Assembly (NCBI RefSeq): GCF_020857975.1
Contig: NZ_JACWUO010000013.1
Coordinates: 1-64,000 of the forward strand
Length of the DNA stretch: 64,000 bases
Origin: Stenotrophomonas rhizophila
GTDB lineage: Bacteria > Pseudomonadota > Gammaproteobacteria > Xanthomonadales > Xanthomonadaceae
Direction: 5' to 3'
Below are positions 39,701-47,664 of this stretch, in pieces. A program made the translations under genes and the position numbers. The notes under the pieces were generated by a model. It ran no database searches. It saw nothing but the letters and a program-made list of their open reading frames with translations, and had not been told where the DNA came from. How positions within the stretch are numbered: position 1 is the first letter of the stretch; the number at the start of each line of letters is the position of its first letter.

Positions 39701-39800
39701 CACCGACGCCTTCGTCAACAGCGACGACACCGGTGCCGGCAGCAATGTATTCACCCTCGACCCGCGCATCATCGGCCTGAGCATCAGCAAACGGTTCTGA
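36750..39800 (+). CDS. TonB-dependent outer-membrane receptor
   Basis: 1016 residues with a signal peptide ending AHA. The plug starts after a TonB-box-like stretch (TLDSVNVTARKR), with DVPIAISVFSAQAL and VEVLRGPQGTLYGRNAIGG as conserved plug marks. A 22-strand barrel follows, ending LDPRIIGLSISKRF with the terminal Phe. This subfamily (long, RKRTERIQDVP) often imports complex organic molecules rather than siderophores. The ATG at 36750 is preferred because AGGAG is six bases before it; an ATG at 36744 is too close. The PraB-like secreted protein gene is upstream. Confidence 0.92.
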   Translation: MPLTTRRRVAARHGLLALALVPALAAHAKDTPQDDRHFDAAATESSSDPAVASAPPSRRTTTLDSVNVTARKRTERIQDVPIAISVFSAQALDDFKIDSGGELLRATPNVNFSKSNFASYNFSIRGIGTKALSVASDPAVAISFNGMPLVRNRLFEQEYFDVQRVEVLRGPQGTLYGRNAIGGVVNMIPNLPSTDGFEAYVKAENGNFDSRRGQAMLNLPLGDSFAVRVAGAFTQRDGFDYNTQTERRVNGRDLWSTRTSALWTPNERVTASLVWEHFQEDDDRSRTGKQLCTRDRGPASVGGHEIKDVWTRDFLSQGCLPGSLYGDDAFGTPNGGSLPQMLGVAAIGTPIGYRPGGRTLVWAVGGPGMGALDPYGDRQQSRNLREIATDYDPRFKAGNDVVQLNLDADLNQHLTFTSQTGYSRDSYWSTQDYNRYPSDPIFNDSDGVVDRQGNPVYPITPGGVYTDPQLGPSKGMLSADLVDARSRQWSQEFRLRSQFDGRFNFNVGVNYLDFQIDESYYVFNNLYSMLAELFYNQGSGIGKPPLDCKPGYVKPLPNGQQLSCVYIDPNSIDSLDGNGHNYFRSRNVASTRSLGIFGEGYWQLADTLKLTTGLRHTWDRKTTTPYPTQLLLAPDARAGGFVNSGYPAGEDIVQKWGETTGRVVLDWTPDVGFTDHTLLYASYARGYKAGGTNSPLIDGDRDYLTFNDADPRFRPEFVNAFELGTKNTLAGGRVQLAASAFYYDYKDYQVSQIVDRATLNENFDATLYGLDLEAAWQATERLRLNANLGYLKTRIANGEQSIDVLDRTQGNEDWLVVRPWLQQSSNCIAPVEVVEKLLAAIENGKITHNVLNQLCNSKNGLFSGWLLPGHRYSDMLGFTYDPNIDAPNGGRGFMADLGGNELPNAPRITFNLGAQYTVPLRANWDLTLRGDYYRQGKSYARVYNTEVDKLRAWNNINLSFTLENLSSQVAIQLYVKNLLDDAPITDAFVNSDDTGAGSNVFTLDPRIIGLSISKRF

Positions 39801-39806
39801 CGTGTC

Positions 39807-39845
39807 CGCCGTGGCGGTCTTTACTCTCCGGAGGCCGCCACGGCG
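39807..39845 (+). terminator. Hairpin after the receptor gene
   Basis: Perfect 11-bp stem (39807-39817 with 39835-39845) on a 17-base loop, six bases after the stop. No T tract. Confidence 0.5.
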
Positions 39846-40047
39846 CGACGCGTCACCCGCATCCGCCCGGCAACGCTGATGGCCGCTGCCCCGCTACGGT
39901 TGCCACGCGTGGGCCCGTGCAGCGTCATCCACATCGATCCGGTTGCCCGGCCAGCGGCGCCGCCCAGGCCGGCGCATCGGGATCGAACAGCGGCAGGCCT
40001 GCGCGGCGGTGCGATACTTTGCGCATCGTCCCCACCCGCAGCCCACC

Positions 40048-40287
40048 ATGTCCGACCTTGCCCCCTTGCCCACGCTGCAGTCCGGCCACTACCGCCATTT
40101 CAAGGGCGGCAACTACGAGGTGATCGGCGTGGTCCGCCACAGCGAAACGCTGGAACCGCTGGTGCTGTACCGCCCGCTGGACCACGACGCAGGGCTGTGG
40201 GTACGCCCGTATGCGATGTTCTGCGCGCAGGTCGAGGTGGACGGCCAGCGGCGCCCGCGCTTCGCACAGGTACCAGCCGGCGCCTGA
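40048..40287 (+). CDS. DUF1653 family protein
   Basis: 79 residues. GHYRHFKGGNYEVIGVVRHS followed by LVLYRPLD and LWVRPYAMF is the DUF1653 signature, a small beta-rich domain of unknown function. The ATG at 40048 is used; the longer open frame upstream reads as non-coding. Monocistronic, with a hairpin downstream. Confidence 0.85.
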   Translation: MSDLAPLPTLQSGHYRHFKGGNYEVIGVVRHSETLEPLVLYRPLDHDAGLWVRPYAMFCAQVEVDGQRRPRFAQVPAGA

Positions 40288-40297
40288 CCACCGCAGG

Positions 40298-40341
40298 GCC
40301 GGCATCCACGTCCGCACCCCCGACCGGACATGGATGCCGGC
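40298..40341. terminator. Bidirectional hairpin between convergent genes
   Basis: GCCGGCATCCA and TGGATGCCGGC, extended by GTCCG/CGGAC after one mismatch, on a ten-base loop. It lies between DUF1653 and the Ala/Pro-rich gene, which converge. Confidence 0.65.
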
Positions 40342-40447
40342 GCATCACTCACCTGCTGACAGCTGGAGCAGCGTCAGGCGATGCTGGCCCAACGTTGCGC
40401 CGTTGTGCTGGCGCCCGCCCATCCCGGCGCAGGCGCCCCACCTTGCC

Positions 40448-42169
40448 TCAGGGCGTTGCGCCCTGGCTCTGCACCCGCGCATCGGCGACCACGAACGGAT
40501 CGCGGCCGGCATCGGCAAAACCACCGCACTGGCGGTCGCCCGGCGCCACCGGGTCGCACGGCCACTGGCTGCGCGGCAGGGTGTCGCGCTGGACGAAACG
40601 CTGGCCATCCCAGGCCACGAAGCCCAGGTGCACCCGGCCCCAATCGCCGTAGCCCCGTGCTTCGCTGATTTCGCCGGCGCCATCGAAGTGCACGTGCCAG
40701 CGCATCGCCGGCCCGAACTGCAGCTTGCTGTGGTCCAGCACCACGTGCCCGCCGCGCGCTTCATAACGCTTCTTCTCGGCCTCGCTCAGCGTCGGCCGCG
40801 CCGGCATCGCCTCGGCGGTGATGTCCACCGGCGCCGCACCGGCACTGACCCGGAAGACCCGCTCCTGCACGAAGGCCTGGCGGCAGCTGCCGGCCGGCAG
40901 CCGCTGCGGTTCGGCCGCACCGATCTCCTGCATGCGGCCATCGGCGCAGTCGAACGGCGCCGAGACCAGGTAGACCGTGGTCGCCGCATCGGCGCCCTCG
41001 AACGAGCGCACCCAGATACCGCCCTGCACCGCCAGGAAGTCCGGGCGCTGGCCCTGTCCCGGCACTGCCTTGAACCAGGCCCGCTGCGCCACCTGGCGCT
41101 CGCGCCAGGCGCGCGGCAGGTGGATCTGCTGCTCGGGAATGGCCACCAGCAACGCCGCCAGATGCGCCGGCATGGTGCCCTGGCAGGCGCCGATCAGCAG
41201 CTCGCCCTGGTTGGCCATGCGCGCAGCCAGATCGTTCGGGCAACGCGCGCCCAACTGGCGCTCGATCGCGTTGTTGTCATTGACGAACGCCGGGGCCCTG
41301 GGTGCCGGCGGGCGCGCCGGAAGCGCGGCGGCGTCCGCTGCAACGGCCGGCGCTTCCGCTGCACCTGCCACCTGCGGCGCGGCCGCAGCAGGGGCTGCCG
41401 GTGCGGGCGCGGCGACGGGCGCAACGGCCGGCACCTCGGCTGTAGCCGCGATCTGCGGCGCGGCCGCGGCTGCCGGCGCCGTTACGACGGCCGGCGCGAC
41501 CACCTCGGCCACCGCGGTAGCCGGCGGCGCCACGGCGGGCGGTTCAGCCGCCACCGGCGCGTCCACCGGCGCGGCGACCATCGGCGCAGCATCGACCGGC
41601 GCGGCCGCCACCGTGGGCTCGGCGGCGGCAGGCTGCCCGGCGGCCACCGGTGCCGGCGGCGATACATCCGCAGCAGCGATAGGGGCAGCGGTTTCGGCAG
41701 GGGCTTGAGTTGGCGGCGTCTCGGCGGCAGCAACCTCGGCCACCGGCGCCGGCTCGGCCACTTGCAGCTCAGCCGCCGGTGCGGCCGCCATCGGTGCGGG
41801 CTGCACCGGCGCGCTCGCCGGCGGCGCCTCGACGGCCGGCGCAGCAACAACCGCCGGCTCAACCACCGTCGTTACGGCGGCATCCGGTGCGACCACGTCG
41901 GCGGCCGGCCCGGGCACCGCGGCATCGGCCGCCGCCACTGCAGGCGGCGCGTCGGCAGGCGGCGGCACATCCTGTTCGGCAACCGGCGCAACGGCCGGCT
42001 GCACCTGCCCATCCATCGACGCAACCTGCTGTGTCGTTTCGGGCGCGGCCTGCGCCTGTGCACCGGACGCGGCAAGCGCCATCGGCAGCAGCAGCAACAG
42101 CGCGGCAGGCGAAGCAAGGCGCGGGCGGGCGCCGCAGCGCCGGGAAACTACCGAAGCATTTCGCATCAT
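40448..42169 (-). CDS. Large Ala/Pro-rich secreted protein with C-terminal domain
   Basis: 573 residues, not recognised. A signal peptide ends at AQAQA. Residues about 40-300 are a low-complexity stretch of Ala, Pro and Val (APVAA-like units) that would span the periplasm or cell wall like a TonB or peptidoglycan-associated linker. The last 260 residues form an ordinary folded domain with four or more Cys (ARCPNDLAAR, IGACQG, FDCADG, SCRQAF). AAGGA precedes two adjacent ATG codons. It lies beside the secretion island, but has no XVIPCD-like end. Confidence 0.7.
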   Translation of the reverse strand: MMRNASVVSRRCGARPRLASPAALLLLLPMALAASGAQAQAAPETTQQVASMDGQVQPAVAPVAEQDVPPPADAPPAVAAADAAVPGPAADVVAPDAAVTTVVEPAVVAAPAVEAPPASAPVQPAPMAAAPAAELQVAEPAPVAEVAAAETPPTQAPAETAAPIAAADVSPPAPVAAGQPAAAEPTVAAAPVDAAPMVAAPVDAPVAAEPPAVAPPATAVAEVVAPAVVTAPAAAAAPQIAATAEVPAVAPVAAPAPAAPAAAAPQVAGAAEAPAVAADAAALPARPPAPRAPAFVNDNNAIERQLGARCPNDLAARMANQGELLIGACQGTMPAHLAALLVAIPEQQIHLPRAWRERQVAQRAWFKAVPGQGQRPDFLAVQGGIWVRSFEGADAATTVYLVSAPFDCADGRMQEIGAAEPQRLPAGSCRQAFVQERVFRVSAGAAPVDITAEAMPARPTLSEAEKKRYEARGGHVVLDHSKLQFGPAMRWHVHFDGAGEISEARGYGDWGRVHLGFVAWDGQRFVQRDTLPRSQWPCDPVAPGDRQCGGFADAGRDPFVVADARVQSQGATP

Positions 42170-42602
42170 GTCGTCCTTGAACTTTTGAATGGAGTAACCG
42201 CACCGACGGATACCACAACGCGCGGCCAGCGACCCGGCCAACGATTCCAATAACAGCGTATTGACGCATATGGCCACAACGCCCGGCATACCGGGAAACC
42301 CTGTGAGTGCATGCAGCCACAGATACCGCACCACCGGACTCATTGCCGGCTTCCTGACGCCGCCACCCTACACCACAGGTGAATTCGGCGTCATTACACA
42401 CCATAAAAATATTTGATGACGATCACAAGTTGCAAGCACAGCGTGGCGCCCGGGAACGACGGAAAGATTTGCTGCAGTGCGGGGCAATAACCACCACCGC
42501 AGCCCGGAACGTCAAATTTTCGTCGCATTTCGCGCATTTTGAACAAATGCGCCCCCGATCCGCCCCTATACTCGGGCTTCGTCACCATGGAACGGAGACC
42601 CG
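42170..42602. other. Intergenic region at the left edge of the secretion island
   Basis: No gene in this part. The stretch 42390-42440 is clearly AT-rich (ATAAAAATATTTGATGACG) and may carry the promoter for the effector/immunity genes, or for the leftward secreted protein. No clear hairpin seen. Confidence 0.4.
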
Positions 42603-42899
42603 ATGGCCCCCTGCTTCCTGCCGACCGGCAGCACACCTGGCACGACCACCTGCACGGATGCGGTGGCAAGACGTGCACTGCCGATGGCCCATCACCGGGT
42701 CGCATCCACGCACCCGGCGCAACAACGGCGCGAAGCCATGCGCACCGTACGCCCCCATGACGACACAGCGCTGCTGGCCGGTACCGGCGTCTCCCGTGAC
42801 GGCACCGACGCCGGCGCAGCCATCGTGAGCTGCTGTCCATCCAGCCTGCGCGGCTCCGCCTCGCGCCCTGTCCTGATTGCCCAGGAGCACGCGCCATGA
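42603..42899 (+). CDS. Possible small protein upstream of the immunity gene
   Basis: 98 residues, no family recognised, no signal or membrane segment, four Cys. Evidence for: GGAG six bases before the ATG, and its stop overlaps the next ATG as ATGA. Evidence against: unremarkable Ala/Thr/Arg-rich composition, and the next gene has its own good ribosome site. It may be spurious. Confidence 0.3.
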   Translation: MAPCFLPTGSTPGTTTCTDAVARRALPMAHHRVASTHPAQQRREAMRTVRPHDDTALLAGTGVSRDGTDAGAAIVSCCPSSLRGSASRPVLIAQEHAP

Positions 42900-43669
42900 C
42901 CCGTTCCGCACCGGCACAGGGTTACGCCAATGGCACCTCACCCAACCCGCCTTTCCCCACCGTCAACGGGAGACCGGCATTGCACCGCGTCCTGAAGATC
43001 TGCCTTGCCACCCTTCTGATCACCGCCTGCAGTCGTACGGAGAACACCATGAGCCAAGAACTTTCCACTGCCGCCGCAGAAGCCGATGTCGAAAGCGGCG
43101 GGCGCGGCCTCGCCAAGCTCAACCCGCAGCCACGCCAAGCCTATGAAGTGATCCTCAAGCTGCACAACGCCCCGGGCCCGTTCGAACGCATCGAAGCGGT
43201 CGCCCAGTACGACGTCGCCAACGAAGCCGAATGCGGCCGCATCAATCCGATTACCGGCACGGCCGGGCGCATCACCAGCCAGGAACCGCTCACCCTCAAG
43301 CGCGTGGCCGACGACGAGTACCACGGCACCGTTTACCTCGACCAGATGCTCGACGAGGACTACTACGGGCGCGGGGTGTGCCGTTGGAAATTCGGCGGCA
43401 CCGGCGCCCTGCTCAAGGCCACCGGTGCGCATGAGGAAACCCGTTTCCTCACCTTCATCGATGCAGACCAGCTGACGGCCGGTAAAACGCTTACCCGCCA
43501 CTACCCGCGCAGGGACTATCCGCGCGCCGCACCGGTACAGGGACCGCATGGCATGACCTCCATCGAGGACTACCCGGACAGCGGCAATGAGGATCCCACC
43601 GACTACGTGCCGGAACTGCGCGACGCGCTGTTCTCGATCTCGTTGACCGCCAAAGAGGCCAAACAATGA
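42896..43669 (+). CDS. Predicted X-T4SS immunity lipoprotein (X-Tfi) for the lipase effector
   Basis: 257 residues from the ATG at 42896, which has AGGAG eight bases upstream. A lipoprotein signal, RVLKICLATLLITAC, lies unusually far in; a TTG at 42980 would give a normal-length signal. The mature part is acidic with Cys pairs and no enzyme motif. Its stop overlaps the effector start as ATGA. Immunity proteins of X-T4SS effectors are typically periplasmic lipoproteins encoded just upstream of the toxin, so the role is inferred from signal and position. Confidence 0.72.
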   Translation: MTRSAPAQGYANGTSPNPPFPTVNGRPALHRVLKICLATLLITACSRTENTMSQELSTAAAEADVESGGRGLAKLNPQPRQAYEVILKLHNAPGPFERIEAVAQYDVANEAECGRINPITGTAGRITSQEPLTLKRVADDEYHGTVYLDQMLDEDYYGRGVCRWKFGGTGALLKATGAHEETRFLTFIDADQLTAGKTLTRHYPRRDYPRAAPVQGPHGMTSIEDYPDSGNEDPTDYVPELRDALFSISLTAKEAKQ

Positions 43670-44985
43670 GCATCCCCAGCCAGGACTACGCAGCCCTCTC
43701 CGAAGATGCGTACAAGGATCGCGCCGTAGGGCGTCGCGCGCCCGGCCAGGAGGAGGCGGTTACTCTCAACGGCCACCAGTACAAGGTGCTGGAGCACGTC
43801 GACAACAGCCGCAACGGTTATCAAGGCACGGTCTACCAGCGCGTGGACACCAAGGAAATCGTGGTGTCCCACCGGGGCACCGAGCAGATCTTCCTCGATG
43901 GCGTGGTCACCGACGGCGCCATGGTCACCGCACGCACCAACCTGCAGGCCAAGGATGCGATCGCCCTGACCGAGCGCGCGATGGAATATGCGCAGAAACA
44001 GGGCGCCAATACCGGCCACGCGCCCGCCGTTACGGTGACCGGCCATTCGCTGGGCGGCACCCTGGCCCAGATCAGCGCCCATCACTTCGATCTCAAGGGC
44101 GAAACCTTCAATGCCTTCGGTGCGGCCAGCCTGAGCTACCGTATCCCCAAGGGCGGCGACAGCATGATCAACCACGTCATGGCCGCCGATCCGGTCAGCG
44201 CCGCCTCGCCGCATTACGGCCAGGTCCGCATCTACGCCAGCGCCCAGGAGATCAAGACCCTGGAAGCCTCCGGCTTCAGCAACAGCAAGTACAACGCCTT
44301 GATTCCCGACCGCCCGTTGATCGCCGCGGCAGCCTCGCTGGGCTCGCACAAGATGGCCAACTTCCTCGACAGCGGCTCGGTACTGGGCTCGGAGCAGGCC
44401 AAGACCCGGGCCAGCACCAACGCGCGCATGATCGACGAGTACCGCGATGACATCGGCGAACGCCGTGGGGCGACCACCGTCATCTCGCGCGGCCCGGTCG
44501 GTGGCGCGGTCGACCTGATCGACAACCTGCGCGGCCCGTTGCCGGCCGGCGAACCGGCCCGGCGCGAAGCCGAAAAGCGCCAGAACAGCCATACCAGCCT
44601 GAACATGGACGACAGCCGGCACCCGGGCAATCCGCTGTTCAACGACGCACAGCGCGGCGTCTACGCCCAGGACAGCCGCGTGGGCCGCCCTTCCGACCAG
44701 CTCAGCGACCAGCTCGCCGGCACCCTGGCCGCACAGATGCACGCCGCCGGCGGCAAGCGCATCGACTCGGTGGTGATGAGCAACGACGCGGCCAACACCT
44801 TCGCCGTGCAGGGCAACCAGAACGACCCGGCCCACCTGCGCGTCACCGTGGACACCATGCTGGCCATGAACACGCCCCTGGAGCAGAGCAGCCGCAAGGT
44901 GGAAGAACAGGCCGTCAGCCAGCGCCAGGAACAGGAACGCAACCAGGAACAGGTCCAGAGCAACAGCCGCACCATGATGGGGTGA
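43666..44985 (+). CDS. Predicted X-T4SS lipase effector (X-Tfe) with XVIPCD-like C-terminus
   Basis: 439 residues and no signal peptide. The first 250 residues are a class 3 lipase domain: DYAALSEDAY start, IVVSHRGTE, and the nucleophile elbow GHSLGG with Ser128. From about residue 319 an XVIPCD-like region begins (HPGNPLFNDAQRGVYAQ; LAGTLAAQMHAAGGKRIDSV; FAVQGNQNDPAHLRVTVD) and ends in a Gln/Glu-rich tail. In X. citri such domains bind VirD4. The toxin would hydrolyse phospholipids of the target cell envelope. The immunity gene overlaps its start. Confidence 0.88.
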   Translation: MSIPSQDYAALSEDAYKDRAVGRRAPGQEEAVTLNGHQYKVLEHVDNSRNGYQGTVYQRVDTKEIVVSHRGTEQIFLDGVVTDGAMVTARTNLQAKDAIALTERAMEYAQKQGANTGHAPAVTVTGHSLGGTLAQISAHHFDLKGETFNAFGAASLSYRIPKGGDSMINHVMAADPVSAASPHYGQVRIYASAQEIKTLEASGFSNSKYNALIPDRPLIAAAASLGSHKMANFLDSGSVLGSEQAKTRASTNARMIDEYRDDIGERRGATTVISRGPVGGAVDLIDNLRGPLPAGEPARREAEKRQNSHTSLNMDDSRHPGNPLFNDAQRGVYAQDSRVGRPSDQLSDQLAGTLAAQMHAAGGKRIDSVVMSNDAANTFAVQGNQNDPAHLRVTVDTMLAMNTPLEQSSRKVEEQAVSQRQEQERNQEQVQSNSRTMMG

Positions 44986-45003
44986 GGCCGCGCCACGGCA
45001 TGA

Positions 45004-45044
45004 CCACAACAGCCATCGCCGGGACGGGATGGCTGTTGTGGTTT
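45004..45044. terminator. Terminator between the two effector modules
   Basis: Perfect 14-bp stem (45004-45017 with 45028-45041) on a ten-base loop, then TTTGGG. It lies between the convergent effector genes and can serve both. Confidence 0.8.
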
Positions 45045-45124
45045 GGGCCACGCCCGTTGCAATCTGCAAGCCGCCGGAATCGACGACACCACACCGCCGC
45101 TGGCCGGGGTGCCGCGCTTTGCCG

Positions 45125-46312
45125 TTAGGCCACGCGCGGCCCTGCCTGGGCCTGCACCACATCCACGTCCCGCTGTTCGGCAGCACGTGCGTTGGCCTGC
45201 CCCATCCGCGCGGCACTCTCCTCCAGCGGCTGTTGCAGCGCGTCCACGACCTCAACAGCGGAGCGCCGCGCCCATGGAGCGGATGCATCGGCGTTGTCCA
45301 CGGCGAAGGCGCGCGTACCGGTGTCGTTGAGCAGTACCTGCTGGATCGTCTCCAGCCCATCGGCCCTGCCCTGTGCGGCAAGAGCGGCGGCAAGCCGTTG
45401 CGATTGCCCGTCCGGCGTGCGCCCGAACTGCTCATCCAGGCGCGCCACCCCGGCATAGGCCTGCAGATACAGGCCATGGCCGGGATGGGACGGATGCAGC
45501 AGGCCATCGCGCTCGCGCGCAGGCGTATCCGACTGCGCGCTGCTGGAACCCGGACGCGACGGCGCAGGTGCCTGCCGGTCCAGTGGTTCGGTCGCCTCGC
45601 CCTTCACCGGCGGCGGTATCGCCCGCCCGTCCTCGCCCTTCCAGCCGCGGCCATCAAACTGGTAACCGCTGCGCCAGCCGCCCGGTCCGATGCTCTGATG
45701 AAGCGATTCGCCAAAGGCAGGAGCGGAAACGGGGGTGCCATCGTCCTGGGTAGGCAACTGCGGCTTGACACCGATGGCCGTGAGCAACGTGGTGGAGACG
45801 TTGTTGCAGTTGTTGGAGAGCGGGGAGTACTCAAGGCCTGCGTCGGTGATCTGCTTGCCAGCTTCGCGGGCAGCATGCAGTTTGACCTGCAATTCGGCGT
45901 CACTACCGGTCCACAGGACCCGCCGCTCGTGATGCTCACCCGGCAAGGGCCAGTCGATGCCACGTTCCTGCCGGACGATGGGGTTCCCATGTGGGTCTCT
46001 TTTCAACGTGGCATCGAAAGGATCGGCCCCAGCCGCAGGGATACTCTCCACGCCGCTATCGGTCACGCGTTGATACGCGGGATACAAGGCTTGATACGGC
46101 GAAGATCTAACCCTGATGTCACCGAAGCGATCGGCACCAAGCAGCGTGCTATCGGCTAGCGCCAAAAGCGGGTCACCTTGCGGGTTCCGCGTCGGTCCAC
46201 CGCGGACGACGGTCTGGCTACCATCAGAACGTTCGAACAGCAGATACGTATGCCGATTTCCTGCGGCCACTGGACTGGAGCCGATCAAAATTCGTGCCTG
46301 CGGGTCGCTCAT
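45125..46312 (-). CDS. Predicted X-T4SS effector with permuted papain-like N-terminal domain and XVIPCD-like end
   Basis: 395 residues, no signal. His21 in NRHTYLLFERSDG followed by Cys169 in LSNNCNNVSTTLL has the His-before-Cys order of permuted NlpC/P60-like peptidases and amidases, so peptidoglycan or acyl-bond cleavage is possible; no family is certain. From about residue 271 an XVIPCD-like region runs: LLHPSHPGHGLYLQAYAGVA, LDEQFGR, LAAALAAQGRADGLETI, FAVDNADAS. It starts three bases after the stop of its presumed immunity gene. Confidence 0.75.
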   Translation of the reverse strand: MSDPQARILIGSSPVAAGNRHTYLLFERSDGSQTVVRGGPTRNPQGDPLLALADSTLLGADRFGDIRVRSSPYQALYPAYQRVTDSGVESIPAAGADPFDATLKRDPHGNPIVRQERGIDWPLPGEHHERRVLWTGSDAELQVKLHAAREAGKQITDAGLEYSPLSNNCNNVSTTLLTAIGVKPQLPTQDDGTPVSAPAFGESLHQSIGPGGWRSGYQFDGRGWKGEDGRAIPPPVKGEATEPLDRQAPAPSRPGSSSAQSDTPARERDGLLHPSHPGHGLYLQAYAGVARLDEQFGRTPDGQSQRLAAALAAQGRADGLETIQQVLLNDTGTRAFAVDNADASAPWARRSAVEVVDALQQPLEESAARMGQANARAAEQRDVDVVQAQAGPRVA

Positions 46313-46315
46313 TGC

Positions 46316-46720
46316 TTACTCGCCCAGATCCGCGGGGAAACGACCTACAAGTATTTTCGTCACTGTCTGGGCCTCGTCTTCCACCAGCATCACCGTCCAG
46401 CCGGATAGCGCAAGCCGCGCAACCTGGGGCTCGGTAGGTTCGGGAATCGACAGATCACAGGACATTCCCTTGAGCGCTCCAGCCGTGACTTGCACCGGCG
46501 AGCAGGTGAAGCCGTTCTTCTCCATTGTGCCGACGGCCTCGCTCATCGGCGTGCCCGCTGGAAACCAGCTTGCCAGCAGCGCACTGGCCTCCTGCCTGGT
46601 CTGTTGCCGGTCAAACACACGCGTATCGGTGTTGTCGTGGTCATCCATGGCGGAGCATCCCGTAATCGATAGGAGAGTCAAGATGCCGGCAAGCAGCACG
46701 TGGTTCGATCGGATCGTCAT
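46316..46720 (-). CDS. Predicted X-T4SS immunity lipoprotein (X-Tfi) for the second effector
   Basis: 134 residues. Lipoprotein signal LLAGILTLLSITGC, then a small acidic domain with two Cys (FTCSPVQV and MSCDLSIP). It directly precedes the effector gene, in the order immunity then toxin as in the first module. Function is inferred from position and periplasmic location. The ribosome site before 46720 is weak; a longer frame starting at 46756 exists but spoils the signal peptide. Confidence 0.68.
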   Translation of the reverse strand: MTIRSNHVLLAGILTLLSITGCSAMDDHDNTDTRVFDRQQTRQEASALLASWFPAGTPMSEAVGTMEKNGFTCSPVQVTAGALKGMSCDLSIPEPTEPQVARLALSGWTVMLVEDEAQTVTKILVGRFPADLGE

Positions 46721-46900
46721 GGCCGTCGCATCCTGGCAGCGGGAACGCCGGTCCATCTGCCGTATGGCAGGGTAGCGCTGGCACGATTATGGCCGTTGAT
46801 CACGGTCGCGATAGTGAAGGCGATCACCCTTCATGCTACTGAGCATCGCCGTGCTAGCGGCAACGCCCAAATCCCTGCTGCTACTCAATAGAGTCTTCGA

Positions 46901-47440
46901 TCAGAAGGCCTTGAACTCCGACATGCTGCAAGCCGAGTACACTAGATTGCAGACCTGCCCTGCTCCGTAGGCTTGGCACTGCGTGAGCGCCATACCCTCA
47001 GCCTTGCCCTCGGTCTCGGCAGTCACCGCCATTGACTGCCCGGGTGAACGAGCAAGCGACTCCGTCGATGGATCCGCAATCGCCACACATTGATTGTGAT
47101 AGGCGAGCCTAAGTTTGCATTGCTTACCGCCCAGGCGACTGCACTCTTCCATCGCGGCACTTACCGCCCGCCGCTTCGACTTCATGGAAAACGCAGCACC
47201 AGTGGTAAGCGTGCTGGAATCCTCGGCAATAGCCCCCCATCTGGTCTCCCACTTCCCCGTTGCAACCGGTCCCTGCTGACTGTCGGAAGCGACTCCACTG
47301 GGAATTGGAGCACACCCTGGTGCCCGATGGTCACCTATCGGGTATTGGCCAGGCGGGCATCGCCCTTCTGCCATTGCCGATTCAGCAACAAAGAAGAGCA
47401 CTGAAAGAACGAGCAACCTGGACAGTAATTTTTGGCACAT
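46901..47440 (-). CDS. DUF4189 secreted paralog 1 (subfamily A)
   Basis: 179 residues with a signal peptide ending AMA. It shares the conserved head EGRCPPGQYPIGDHRAPGC, then a DUF4189 domain with WGAIAEDS, Cys residues and LVYSACSMSEFKAF at the end. It is closest to paralog 5: both have GKWETRWGAI, SMKSKR and the same SACSMSEFKAF end. Role unknown. It ends the array, nearest the effector genes. DNA here is less GC-rich than the vir genes. Confidence 0.85.
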   Translation of the reverse strand: MCQKLLSRLLVLSVLFFVAESAMAEGRCPPGQYPIGDHRAPGCAPIPSGVASDSQQGPVATGKWETRWGAIAEDSSTLTTGAAFSMKSKRRAVSAAMEECSRLGGKQCKLRLAYHNQCVAIADPSTESLARSPGQSMAVTAETEGKAEGMALTQCQAYGAGQVCNLVYSACSMSEFKAF

Positions 47441-47664
47441 GGCTATCGACTATTCGTCACTTCAAAGCGAATGGCAAGCTCATCACCCTACCTCGGTGCC
47501 GCTGGTTCGCAGAGCGAATCACGAAAGAACAAGCGACCTTAGGATGATCCACTTTCATCTCCCGGGGAACGAGAGGCAAAAACGCCATTTCGCAAATGAT
47601 CGGCACCTTGGCCACCGCACGCTGTCAGTTTCGATCCAGGATCACGCGACCAATTATCGACGCA

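Noticed and set aside
42603..42899. Third component of the effector module
   Set aside because: Listed only as a weak possible gene; composition and lack of family signal do not allow a toxin-system role.
46757..46900. A virB6-like tail upstream of DUF4189 paralogs 1 and 2
   Set aside because: I looked for the GSYTPP linker in this gap, in 47441-47664 and in 48163-48264 and found none, so only three of five paralogs have a tail.
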